The translations under genes and the position numbers were made by a program. DNA of 64,000 nucleotides from Polytrichum commune (taxonomy: Eukaryota > Streptophyta > Polytrichopsida > Polytrichales > Polytrichaceae): the NCBI GenBank assembly GCA_950295325.1, contig OX485804.1, positions 61,350,533-61,414,532 of the forward strand, written 5' to 3'. Shown here one piece after another: positions 35,567-46,798 of the stretch. Below the pieces are notes generated by a model. It was given only the letters and a program-made list of their open reading frames with translations, was not told the origin of the DNA and did not search any database. Positions within the stretch are counted from its first letter, which is position 1. Each line of letters opens with the position of its first letter.

Positions 35567-36356
35567 GTAATTTATGACTGCCTTAAGTCATAAAATCCCA
35601 AAATATGACTGACGAGGCTCCGGATGAGGATGACGCGCGCGGTGACTGGGTCTAGTCATTACCGACGAGTCGCTTCGGACATGAGTCATATGAATATATA
35701 CGGTTGTGGAGCCGTATAAAAGGACAGATTCTACGATCCCCACTGCACATGGGGCATACCTTGACTAGCCTTGGAGTCTGTGCCATTTTTTGACCTGCCC
35801 GGGCAGAAAAAATACCAAACCGACGTGGCATGTGACTCCATGTAGTCATGTTTTCTGTTGACGTGTAATATGACTTGCATGTGTCATAATTTTGCCGACG
35901 TGGCAGACCACGTGGAATGTGACTGCTAGTTTTTTGACTGCTTGTAGTCATGTTTTTTGGGGCGTTGGTCACATTTCCTGCGGGGATGACATTATTATAT
36001 GACGTTCTGTAGTCATATTCTTAGTAACATGTGATGCACAATGTGACATGATGGAGTGATATTCGCGTAGATGGAGAGTCACATTGCGTAGTTCTTTGTG
36101 CGTTGTTGTAACTGTATTGAGTTAGATTCGTATTACTTGCAATTCTGAATGTCAGTCACATTTCGTGGCACATTCCAAGCAATGACGGCACATTCAAGTC
36201 ATGTGCTACATGACTGAGCCAAATAAGAAATTGAGCACACAAATTGAGTAGATAAATTTTAATAACTTGAACGATATTATGTAGTCCATGTCTCCAAGCA
36301 TATCCAAATGTGTTCATCTTTCCTACATGATCCCTAAATGCGTAAACTACCGAAAT
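35567..36356. promoter_or_regulatory. CACTA left subterminal motif region
   Basis: Non-coding. Many TATGACT, ATGACTGC and AGTCATA words appear in both orientations, several as closely spaced palindromic pairs such as TATGACTGCCTTAAGTCATA. Families of this type bind their TNP1/TnpA protein to repeated subterminal motifs; these are the likely sites here, which is inference. Confidence 0.7.
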
Positions 36357-36737
36357 CTAAGTGGTTTGTTGACGTTCCAGCGGGATAGCCTTCAATGCTT
36401 CCACAAGCCACTTGGTGATGGACTTCAGTGCATCGCCCAGACGCAGCATCGGAGGATCGTCGTCATTGTTGCCCTCGTACAGCAACACGGACTCTGCTCC
36501 CGACTCGATTGAGGACACGCAAACTAATACGTTGCCCTCCTCAATGAGGCACCCGTGAAGTGAGCCTCCTACAAGGCTCACGATGATGCCTTGCGCCACT
36601 ACGTTCGCCTTGGCCTTGTTCTCCTCGTCCAAGTCAAACAATTTGACATTGGACCCCATGGCCAACGGCAAGGGTGCGTCCTCCACCAACGCATTAGTCG
36701 TCTCCGACAATACGAGAGTGACGTCTTCTGTTTGTGT
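36357..36737 (-). pseudogene. TNP1-like C-terminal exon (Transposase_23-like)
   Basis: After an acceptor (GCTGTAG) the frame reads TQTEDVTLVLSETTNA, then GSNVKLFDLDEENKAKAN, VVAQGIIVSL, GNVLVCVSSI, LRLGDALKSITKWLVEAL and ends at 36357. The pattern of a short beta-rich module with VVA.G, a hydrophobic V.V strand and a final DA...W fits the C-terminal Tnp1/En/Spm-like domain. This exon is itself intact. Assignment is by eye. Confidence 0.6.
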
Positions 36738-36839
36738 CTACAGCAGAAAACGTAATTATCAACAATCAAAACAATCCGCGTGGAATTACTGGAGCTTCAA
36801 TACTCAATATATGACCTCACACTAGGCTATGATTGCATA

Positions 36840-37060
36840 ATATGACAGGACATACTCATATAACGCACCGTAGTCATCAGATATGACAACAATGAGTAAT
36901 ATAATTACGACCTATAACTGACCATAGTCATATAACTGGACATAGTCATACAACCCATGACTAGCCATAGTCATATGAATGAACATAGTCATATTTCCTA
37001 TGACTGACCATAGTCATATGACTGGACAAAGTCATATTGTATGACCACAATAAGTTACAT
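36840..37060. repeat. Intronic TATGACT/AGTCATA array
   Basis: A tight series of CATAGTCATATGACTG-like words within the intron separating the last two exons of the minus-strand gene. The spacing is irregular, roughly 15-30 bp, and pairs are mostly palindromic. Confidence 0.85.
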
Positions 37061-37429
37061 ATTCACCTAGGGTCCTCATATTACTTCGTGGAGTGACATA
37101 CCTATGCGGACATATGTTATCAGCATTTTCCTTGTTTGCGATTGGAGTGAGAACCAAATAGAAACAAAAATATCCAAGAGCAGCTTGCCTGTGTCGATGA
37201 ACCTACCAGGTTCGCAGGTACCGACGCTAGATGGACCTCCTTGGTCAGATACGCCAAACAATATTCAATATCGGATTGCTTGCGGGCCAATGCTTCGAAT
37301 GGTGTGGTACTTTTGGGCCACCCCCTTTCGAGGGAGCCTAAAAGTATCACACAAGCCCTTCGGTGAAGGTGGCCTGCATTTGCAGGCGCCCAAGCCGAAC
37401 CCGGATGATAGGTGTATAACGTGAGTAGT

Positions 37430-40110
37430 TAGATTTTTAAGGGAGATTAAATATGCGTCGTAGTACCTCCGGAGGTTAGGCCTTAGTTTTTTACTAGTGT
37501 GGCTTTAAACTCCACTAACCAATTTCATATCTAGTTCTAACCTTAACCTACAACCTATTCTACGCGCAGACGCACCAGCCTTGAAACCAAGGCAATCCTA
37601 ATTTGTGAATTGGGATGGTTCTGATACACCCAACCGGGTGTGACTCATACCACCCTAACTCAACGAACGGAATAACGACAATTTGATGGACCATTCAATT
37701 CTTCCTATTTCTTTATTTAGTTCTATTTAGTTTTCTAAGCGGAGGAACTTGGCCTAAGTCCCACCCTTCACACAAATTCCTTCTTAATTACTTACTTTTG
37801 TTTGCACGTCCTAACTCACTACATTAACATATTAGGCATCACCCCTTACCTCGGGTCTCTTGCCAACAAGGGCTTACGATTTATTTTGTATGGTTTGATT
37901 GTTAAATGTGTTTACACTGGATAGACCACGAAATGCAACTCAATGGGACCAGGGTGACGGGCGACCTGTAGGTTCAACCTGTTGCGCAATCTTCATAAAT
38001 TGGGGCCATTACTCCCAATCTATGGGGCCAACAACATAATAGTGGATTCGCGGGTCATTAACCCCACCTTTCCACCAACAACATTCAGAGTGGTCGTGTC
38101 GGTGATTAATCCCACTTACCACACACGAAACTTGCTAATAAATGAAGCTACTACCACAAAACATACCAAGGGCCCCGAAAACAACGGAATTGGGTACTCC
38201 CTTGGCGGTCAAGTGGTCAAGCCACTTGACCTTACGAGATAGGTGAGTGGGTTTAGAGATGCGTACCTTAGCCGTGCTCCCTCCAATCCTAAATGGAAGG
38301 CTTAAGGTTAGTTAATTTACCTCAATTTTCCTCGGTTGATTTGGGCTTGATGTAGGCCGAGCCGCTACCTCCTTCCTTGCTCCACTTTCCGAGCGTCGAC
38401 CTTGCCTCCTTCTTTGTAACTAGTTTGGTAGTAAGCGTACCTTAGTTAACAATTAAAATATAAAGTGTTATTCTGCCCTGTAATTTAATCCTAAGCATAA
38501 TATTTATACTTAGTGCACCAAATTATCTTTCCAATGATCTAAAAATCACTCTAATCGGATAAGAAATGCAAAAGTTATGAGGGTTGGAAGTGTGAGGTCG
38601 ATTCAACCGACCCTTCCGACCCACCTATCTACCTTCTAACTTCAAAAATTCATAGCACATTCCTTACTACTTGGATCTAGGCTTTCCTTATACCATTGGA
38701 AAGCTATGAACAAGCTCTAACTAGAAAAATTATGACATCAGCAGGTTAAGCTAATAGAAATTCAGCGGACTCCTTGTAACACAGCAGTCAATCAAGAAGG
38801 CTTAAACTATGTATCTCGCCTTCAACAATTCATATCTAATTCAAATCTTAGTCAAATCAAACGTTCTATATGACCCTGGAGAGATATTAAAAAGATGTAT
38901 TTGATAAAAATATGTGATTAGAAAGGTAAGCCGAAGTGAACCCAGCAGGTCCTCTGTAATGCAGCAGTCAACCAAAAGTTCTCAAACTATGTGTCCCATC
39001 TTGCACAATTCATATCTAATTCAAATCATGCTCAAATCAAATGTTCTAAGCCATTTTGGAAAGCTACACAAAAGTTCTACTTGGGAAAAATATAATTTCT
39101 TGGAATTAAAATTCCTATTGGGCTCGCAGGTCTGATCCAGCAGCCGCTACCCACAAGACCACCCAGTTTTTCTACTCCATCTTTGAAAATCCATAACTAA
39201 TTGTCATCTCAACCAAATCACAAATGGGAAACGGCTATGGATAGCTATATGAAATCTCTCTAAGAGAAAAAATGATAAGTATCTTGTTCTAGCTTTTGAA
39301 CTAAGCCTTCAGGGCATTGGCAGATGAGGTCTATAATGCCTCTACTCAAAACTCTACCATCCAACCTACCTCTACAAAAGAAGGAATAATTTTGTTGGTG
39401 TGTTAATAAACACACAACCTAACTAGGAGAGAGAGAGTAGAGGAGGTTCTCAAGCCTTTCTTCTAGACCATTGAGAATACATGCTAAAGGATTTTTTCCT
39501 AACTACATTGAAGCAGGGCTTCGCCCAAAAACTAGAGAAAGAGAGAGAGCTACAAGGTGGAAGGAGGGGTTTTTAAACCCTCTCACAAAAGGGTTGGACC
39601 CCTCCTCCACCGGATCCATTTTTCAAACCCTTTCCCGAAATTTTGGCTCGGGGGTTTTCCCGGTTGAGGTTGCCACCCTCTCGCCGAGGTGGCTCCGACA
39701 AAAAACCTTTAGAAATCTTTCTAATTTTTCCGCCATCGAGTTGGCAAGGGGGCAAGTGGGCAAGTATCCCCCTTGCTCTCTTTCTTTTTTGTCTTCAAAA
39801 TTCTTCACGCCGATTTTATCTTCTTACCTAAACCACCTCTAATAGTCTTGTGTGCCTCACACTACTAATAAACTAACACTTGCTTAGCTAGCATTTACTA
39901 ACATTTGCTTAATAGCTAGCATCTACTAATATTTGCTTAGCTAGTTGTTTTTACTAGCTAGCATATTTTTTCTACTTTGCTATCTTCTAGCACTACTTAG
40001 TTTCATTTTGACCTTCCTTCTTCTAGGCTAAATGCTAAATGAACTAATTTTCCCTAAATTCCCTATCAATTCTAACTTTTAATGCTAACATTCTAACTAA
40101 AAGTGATCCC
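37430..40110. mobile_element. LTR-like non-coding insertion in the CACTA gene
   Basis: About 2.7 kb with no CACTA coding or TATGACT motifs, lying between two parts of the minus-strand gene. Near its left border it has TATGCGTCGTAGTACC, like the TTATGCGTCGTAGTCC near the border of the LTR at 35297. Inside, about four degenerate tandem units of 150-180 bp (38520-39300) share phrases such as AATTCATATCTAATTCAAAT and GGAAAGCTA. These properties suggest a solo LTR or LTR fragment. Exact ends and TSD could not be fixed, and an unusually large intron is an alternative. Confidence 0.55.
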
Positions 40111-40114
40111 GCAG

Positions 40115-40831
40115 AGTGGTGGACCACTCAAAGGGTTCACAAATGGCCCGCAGATTCTGCGGAGGAAGTCATCGTTGGGGTTTAGGGGATCCCATTGCGG
40201 AAAGTTTAGGACATTTGAGGGGGGGGGAACGCGACGTCGCCGTTGTATCCCAATCGATTTGGAGACATCGTGTTGAGCCGTGCGTGGGGTCCGGAATCAT
40301 ATCAAATAGATTGCGGGGGTCTCTTATTGGGTTCTGGAGGGGGTAAGTCCTCCCCCACAGAAAGCTCCATTGAGCTGTCGTTCCCGATGCAAGAAATGCA
40401 CCTACAACCTCTAGTACGTTCTGCTCTACGGGGGACCATATCCCGACATCAAAATTAGAGAACAACATCGACAAAAACTTGTCGCAGTCGGTTCTTTTTT
40501 TTATTTTTACATTCAGGTCCTTTGCGTGGTGGATCACTAGATCCAGGCCCCACTCTCTCCTATCGTGCAGAGGTCTGATATCGCAAAGAAGTCCTACGAC
40601 ATTCAACACTATAATTTTCCTACGCCCGGAGTCCGACACTCTTACCGAGGGGACCTTCGCAGCTAACGGCTGGATCTTCGGAGCATTGCCAATCTTCTTC
40701 TTCTTCTTCTTCTTCTGTGGACTGCCTCCTTTATGTGCCCGTTTTGCCGGCCTCTTCGTCGCAGGCTCCTCATGGTCCTCGTCCTCCTGCAAGTCCACGG
40801 GTTGATCCTGACTCGCTCCAACCGTCATAAC
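40115..40831 (-). pseudogene. FCP1/NIF-type HAD phosphatase-like domain exon
   Basis: After an acceptor at 40832 the frame opens with an acidic region and a lysine run (QKKKKKKK), then RRKIIVLNVVGLLCDI, VKIKKRTDCDKFLSMLF, NFDVGIWS, NVLEVVGAFL and FLWGRTYPL. This order matches plant FCP1-like (NLI-interacting factor, HAD superfamily) proteins, which dephosphorylate phosphoserine/threonine, classically on the RNA polymerase II tail. The domain spans roughly 40621-40333. The first aspartate of the catalytic motif is Asn (VLNVVG), so phosphatase activity is unlikely. A run of nine G on the plus strand (40219-40227) marks a probable frameshift, after which NPNDDFLRRICGPFV reads on in another frame. 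This domain is not a usual part of TNP1, so it looks captured. Confidence 0.7.
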
Positions 40832-41819
40832 CTGGAAGGCCACGACCCAGTAACACTCTAGCGTTAGATTATGACTCGGCCCTGTCATACATGACTGCTT
40901 GTGATAACCTCATGTCATGTTATATGACTGCTACTTCTCATGTTTTATGACTGCAGTGAGTCATATAGTATGACCGCCTATAGTCGTATAACATGACTGC
41001 CTAGAGTCATATTATATGACTGCCTACAGTCATATGACTGTCCAATGTTGAGGCCAAATTAAAGACATAAAGCTTGCACGTAAGTATAACTATCTGACAA
41101 GTATAATCTGCATATGACATGAATGCCAACCTCTTTCTGTCGAGCCATTGCACGCCGGGTAGGCCGTGCATCGCGTTCCGCCAATAGCTTCGCTTCGCCC
41201 TTCCTCTTCTTGGCTATGGGTTTCTTCTTTTGAATGACGGGTTGGCAACCCATATCTGCTAGGGTGTTACGCAGGGGCTCCGATGCTACAGTCGACCCAG
41301 TATGCCCGGATTCCGCCGACTTTCCAGTTGCCTGCATGTTCTAATGATCCACATGAGGCGTGTATTAGTGAACGATCTTTATGCATGACATACAACATTG
41401 CTGAAGCAAAGGTGTTCCATACATGTATTCGAAACGAGTACTAGAGGGTATACAGACGCAACCTTTTCGGCGGTTACTTGGATCACATCGACTCCCGCTT
41501 TCGCCGTGGCTGGCGGTTCCATGTCCGTGGCCGTCGTTCGCTTCTGCACCTCCAGTAGCAGCTGCTTCACCATAGCCTTCACATCTTCCATCTCCCCCTT
41601 CATGCTATCCTGGAAGTCGGGCAGCTCGCTCCGCGTAACAAAGAGGGCTCTATCTCCCGCTCTTGCATTTGGGAGTGGCCCTCTGGACGACGATGACCGG
41701 CCCCGTCCTGATTTCCCGGGTGTCGCTAGCTCGGTCTCCACCTCCAGCTGCGTCGGGGGCCGCTCTAAATCTGCGGCCTGTGAAAGGAGCAACTGTGGAT
41801 CCATGAAAAATACGTAAAC

Positions 41820-42110
41820 ATACTAAATATGACTAGGTAAAGTCATATGACTCAGAATATGACTAGCTAAAGTCATATTACTCATAATATGACTACCTGA
41901 AGTCATATTACTCAACATATGACTAGGTGAAGTCATATGACTCACAATATGACTAGGTGAAGTCATATGTCTCTGAATATGACTAGGTGAAGTCATATTC
42001 AGGTCACATGTGACTATCTATGGCCATATGACTCACGGTATGACTATGTAAAGTGATATCATTCATTATATGACTGAATTGTATGACTGCAGGTTGTCAC
42101 CTATTTATGT
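41820..42110. repeat. Intronic tandem TATGACTAGGTGAAGTCATA array
   Basis: Units near TATGACTAGGTGAAGTCATA followed by TGACTCA repeat about every 30-33 bp, in the intron just upstream of the coiled-coil exon. It is the most regular of the element's motif arrays, and each unit is a near-palindrome. Confidence 0.9.
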
Positions 42111-42139
42111 TTGAATGACTTGCATACAATATCACTTAC

Positions 42140-42990
42140 CAGTCTAGAGCGCACCTCCCCCTCGGACCTTCCAGAATACGACAATGTCTGCACGGTCTGC
42201 CGTGCGGCTTTCATGCGCGTAGCTTCCGCGATTTTGTCCGTCCGGGCAATTAAGCGCTTGAAGTTGTCGACGTGCGCCTTCTTCACATACGGTGGGAGCG
42301 GGCCACAACTCTCTATGAGTTTCTTCATGTTCGACCTGCGAGTCCGCATCTGCTGGCGCAAAATTTGAAGAAAAAAACAACTTCAGACACGTCTCCGAGT
42401 CCACCACGGTACTCGAACTGTGCGGCCATCTTGTCTTTAATCGCCAACAACAAGGGCCGTGGGTGTGCCCTGAAGTTGTCGACGCTCCAGTCGAGGTCGC
42501 GAGAGTACCCGTGTAGTCGCGCCAGCAAGTCAGGCCTGTGTATCCCTGTCGGGCGCCCGGCCTCGTCGACGTCGACCCACAAACGCTGACCACCACTGGA
42601 AGTGTGCAGCTCGTCACTCTTCTTCAAGGACCGCCTAAGGTTCTTCAACTTCGACTGTCGATGCCGCGCGTTTCCGTCGTCGCCTTGAACCTCTGCCGTC
42701 CGGCCAAGGCAACGCACCTTCTCACGAAGTTGTGTCGGATCGGCTCCTTTTTGAGCCATACGCCGCAAAATGCTTACTTCATGGAGTTCCAACTCGTCAA
42801 GGAGCTCGTTACGATGCCCTGCGCCATCCTCTTCCTCCTCGCTGTCCGCCGATGCGTCGTTGGCGTCCATTTCGCAAGCCCGGAGAGTATCTTGCATGTC
42901 TTGGGACAACAGGATATCCTCCTCATCGACCGCCTTGCCCTTCTTTCCGCTAGATTGCAACGGCCATGACCTCGGTTCATTTGCATTTCC
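42140..42990 (-). pseudogene. Transposase_24-like exon (Ptta/En/Spm)
   Basis: It starts at the acceptor GTGTAG in phase 0 (GNANEPRSWPLQSSGKKGK). The conserved part runs GQRLWVDVDEAGRPTG, HRPDLLARLHGYSRDL, DWSVDNFRAHPRP, IKDKMAAQFEY, LRQQMRTRRSNMKKLI, PPYVKKAHVDNF, KAARQTVQTLSYSGRSEGE and then a GTAAGT donor. Order and spacing agree with the plant transposase (Ptta/En/Spm) family. The frame changes at a T-rich run on the minus strand (plus 42367-42380), so this copy is frameshifted unless that run is a sequencing error. Confidence 0.75.
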
Positions 42991-45980
42991 CTACACACCC
43001 AGACGTACAATACACTATATGACTGCATGGAGTCACCCTACATGACTATACTAAGTTACATAATATGACTGGACAAAGTCATATGATTACCTATAGTCAT
43101 ATGACTACCTATAGTCATGTAACGCGAACGACTGAATGCGGAAGCAAATGCAAGAAACTACGGAGATGTATGTTTTTACCTTCCGCCTCCTTGGTTTGGG
43201 CCGCTCGTCCTCAGAAGTCTCCTCTTCGTCCTCTTCGTCCTCGTCATCATCGAGGTCCGTTTCAGGAAGTTGTTTTTTTTCCTTCGCTCGAGTGGTCACA
43301 CCCCAGCCACCACCCTGCTCTAGAGATGGGCCCGGCTCTCCCACATGCACGCCACGGTTGCTCTCAAAAACACGCGCAACCTCATTCGAAGTCATTTCCA
43401 AAACCGGCAATGAAATTGCCGGGAAACTAGCAATTGTGCGAAATACTTCCACTTGCATGCCATCAGGCAGATTAGCTATTTTTGTTATCAAATTGACTAA
43501 TACATTGTTCATTTCGGCATTTTTGGTGGAAGTCGCGGGAACCACACTGTTCAGTACGAGCGGGGGTTATTAGACGGACATTACATCTCACAAAAATTGT
43601 GACTCCAACACATGCCAATGCTGAAACATGACTCAAATGAGTCATGTGGGTGAAAATTAGTATGACTGGGAGGAGTCATAATCATGAAATTGTTCACAAC
43701 ATGTAATGAGATTGGCTGAAAATAAAAATTGAAATTGATTGTCTATTACTGGAACTATGTTCAGGATTCCATTGTAATTGTTAGAACCTATTGCTAAGTT
43801 GACAACACATACACATTGTCAACACATACACATACACATACACAATTCCCTTTCAAATTTGGTAACTCTGGACTGTTGGGTAGTCAGGAATTATTCATTC
43901 ATTATGTGATATCAAACAAAAACATTGTTCATACACATGATCATAAATGCACGATCATAGAAAACCAATAGAAGCCACATCCGATGTACAAGAACATGGA
44001 TGTGGGAAGAAGTTACAATATTTTTAGGACTGGGAAGAGTCATACACACAAAAATGTGACTGGACTGTGTCATAATGACCTTAAAGTATGACTACAGTGA
44101 GTCATAATATTCTGAACTATGACTACAGGGAGTCATAATACTATGAACTATGACTGCAAACAGTCATGTCTTCAGCAAGTTGTATGCAATTTATGACTAC
44201 AAGGACTCTTAAAAGTTTCAAAATGCATAAGCAACCCTAGCTGTAGCGGGTCCGTTGTATTAGGGTTTGGTCATACATACCCGAGGTCCTCAGGCCTCTT
44301 GAAATGAGAAGTCCCAATCGGTGACAGACCCAATTCCCGCAGCTTCTGGTTGTTGGCCTCGATGTTTTTCTTCCGCATCCTCTCATACTCCGGAATTTCC
44401 TCCTCCATGATTCTACAATACCCAAATGCACATTAGTGTTAATTGAGGACAATAAGGCTGTCCCCATTGTTGTTGTTCCAGCTACATGTGAGCGGAGGAG
44501 GTGTCGAACAACCAGCACCTCCACAACTGAACGACACGGAAGTTGCGAATTCAAGTGAGCTCACCTTTCTCCTCTTCATATTACTTTGTGTGTGTGGGGT
44601 ATTAGTATGAGCCATCTAGAGGAATCCACTCCGAAACCAGATTTAGTGTCCGAATTAGGATTGATCATTACACAATTTACATGTCGTCTTTCAAAGTACA
44701 AGTTTTGAGATTTTTGAAGTATTAATATTTAACCTAAAATCTTAGCCTTGGAGATGAGAGAGTGCACAACCTTTGAGAGTGAGAGAAAAGGGTAGTCAGA
44801 GGGAGAGCCCTCCCTCTCAATCTTGAAGAGAGAGAGACGCCGAAAAGAGAGAGAGATTTAGTGTCCGAATTAGGGGTACCCTCAACCCAAAAAGTTAAGA
44901 GGTGCTACCGGGTAGACCCAGCACCGAAGTATCCACACACCGATCAGAGCACAGGATGGAAGTACACCCACCACCAAAGGATCAAAGTGCACCCAGCACC
45001 GGATCTGCACCGAAGTAGAAGAATGGAGGACACTGCAGCGAACCCAGCACCGAACCTTTACTGAACCGAACTTAGCTGTGGCCGAACTTAGCTGTGGCCG
45101 AAACTAGAGACACTTCATGCAGTCTCACAAGGGCACCCACACACCAATACAACATCGAGTAGCCACTGTCCGAATAGAGCACCGAACCCAACACTGCACC
45201 GAATCTCCTTGTGAGCACTGCATAATCAATTTTGAAACGGACCCAACACTTTTCTGATGCTCCTTGTGAGCACTGCACCAAATCCTTCAACTTAGAAACG
45301 GACCCAACACTTATCTCCAGCTCCGAACTTGGCTGTGGCACCGAATCCTTCAAGCAGCACCGAACCCAGCACTATTCTGATGCTCTGAACCCAGCATTGT
45401 AGGCAATCCTTCAAGCACCGAACCCAAAAAGTTAACCGAATCCTTCAAGCACCGAACCCAACACTGCACCGAATCCTTCAAGCAGCATGAACCCTACATG
45501 GCTCTTATGCTCCGAACCCAGCACTGAACCGGAATCCTTCAAGCAGCACCGAACCCTACACTTACCTGATGCTCCGAACCTAGCACTGCACCGGAATCCT
45601 TCAAGCAGCACTGCCGAATTTGAATCTGGTAGAAGGCGAGAGCTTTAGGTGTTCGGCGATACAGGTTAGATGGCCGAGGAGGAAGGGAGAGAGCGTGGGG
45701 AGGGAGGGGAGGCGGGGGGGAGGGAGGGAGGGAGAGAGAGAGACAGAGTCGGCGATACAGGACAGATGCCCGAGGAAGGGAGAGAGCGCGGGGAGGGAGG
45801 GGAGGGAGGGGAGGGAGAGGGAGAGGGAGAGGGAGGGAGGCAGAGGGGGAGAGAGGGAGAGGGAGAGAGAGAGAGATTTTCATAAATTATAAAAATGGAA
45901 TCTCAGTAATTACACTACTCAATTTTTATATCCAGTAAGCCTAATTAACCCTAAATTTTAATTAATGGAATTAACTTAGG

Positions 45981-46313
45981 GCCCCGTTGAAATTACTTTT
46001 ACCCAAAAAAGTATGGGCTTCACCACACTTACGTATAACTGGGGTATATGAATCAGGCCGAATCGATTATGATATATTTAGGGGCCACTTAAAATTAGGC
46101 AAACAGGGTGAAAAGTCAGCTCGATTTCAAGAACAGGGTAAAAAGGGGTCCGATTGTGGATTTCCTTAAAGCCCCGTTGAAATTACTTTTACCCAAAAAA
46201 GTATGGGCTTCACCACACTTACGTATAACTGGGGTATATGAATCAGGCCGAATCGATTACGATATATTTAGGGGCCGCTTAAAATTAGGCAAACAGGGTG
46301 AAAAGTCAGCTCG
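45981..46313. repeat. 143-bp direct duplication
   Basis: The two copies (45981-46123 and 46171-46313) begin GCCCCGTTGAAATTAC and are nearly identical, differing at a few bases; 47 bp separate them. It is a recent segmental duplication in the divergent promoter region. Confidence 0.93.
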
Positions 46314-46527
46314 GGTTGAATTGGAATTTTTGTTAAGTACTCAAATTTAGAATATCTAAATGAGATTATGAAAACTTATCCCTAAATTTAATGCTCAAAA
46401 GAAAAGAGGGTAAATCTGGTTATGGGCGTAAGTTTCATAACCCAATATAGTTTGGGCTTCAACTTTTTGAATTTCCTTGAATTCCGTGTAAACTTAGGGA
46501 CATCATAAATAATTATTCAATTACCAT

Positions 46528-46690
46528 CAATATATGACTCCCGTGTGTTATATGACTTCCATGTGTTATATGACTCCCGTGTGTTATATGACTGCCATGT
46601 GTTATATGACTCCTGTGTGTTATATGACTGCCATGTGTTATATGACTCCCGTGTGTTATATGACTGCCTTGGGTTATTTGACTCCCCTTT
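46528..46690 (+). promoter_or_regulatory. Promoter-proximal 24-bp direct repeats
   Basis: About seven copies of TATGACTCCCGTGTGTTA or TATGACTGCCATGTGTTA alternate head to tail, ending about 110 bp before the plus-strand gene start. Unlike the intronic arrays they are direct rather than palindromic. A TATA-like CATATATTC follows near 46702. Binding by the TNP1-like protein, perhaps for autoregulation, is inferred. Confidence 0.75.
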
Positions 46691-46798
46691 CATATGTATC
46701 CATATATTCAAGTGACTGCGCGCATGTGAGCACTCACTCCTTGTAAGGTATCCCCATATTACAAATTGACCCGCCCCGTATGCCGTGCACACCACAGG

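Larger units (their letters stand above)
36357..44408 (-). pseudogene. TNP1-like CACTA gene with FCP1-like domain, damaged
   Basis: A multi-exon gene reconstructed from conserved motifs and GT-AG joints. In En/Spm relatives this gene encodes the accessory DNA-binding protein acting with TNP2 at the element ends. Exons, 5' to 3': 44408-44281 (starts MEEEIPEYERMRKKN, with LRELGLSP, then a GTATGT donor); about 43551-43189 (acidic, then KPRRRK, GTAAAA donor); 42990-42140 (Transposase_24-like); 41777 to about 41460 (coiled-coil-like DSMKGEMEDVKAMVKQLL); about 41330-41130 (basic); 40831 to about 40115 (FCP1-like); about 37424-37130; 36737-36357 (Transposase_23-like). Damage: a frameshift near 42367-42380, another probable at the G run 40219-40227, a stop near 37265, and the LTR-like block. 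Start may be further upstream (MKRRK near 44577). Confidence 0.7.
44415..46798. other. Divergent promoter and spacer of the CACTA element
   Basis: About 2.4 kb separates the two gene starts. It holds a degenerate array of CACCGAACCCAGCAC and AATCCTTCAAGCA words (about 44900-45610), a GA-rich tract (45680-45880), a 143-bp direct duplication (45981-46123 and 46171-46313, period 190 bp) and a TATGACT array (46528-46690). No convincing gene was seen; frames in the repeats and GA tract are low complexity. Confidence 0.65.

Noticed and set aside
40333-40621. Active FCP1 phosphatase
   Set aside because: The nucleophilic aspartate position is Asn and the exon has a probable frameshift downstream, so catalysis is not supported.
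41820-42110. Regularly spaced repeats resembling a CRISPR array
   Set aside because: The units are short near-palindromes within an intron of a plant transposon, with no leader, no unique spacers of constant length and no cas genes.
45539-45892. Frames rich in Pro/Leu/Ser (-) or Arg/Glu/Gly (+)
   Set aside because: They are read from the GA-rich tract and have no other support.
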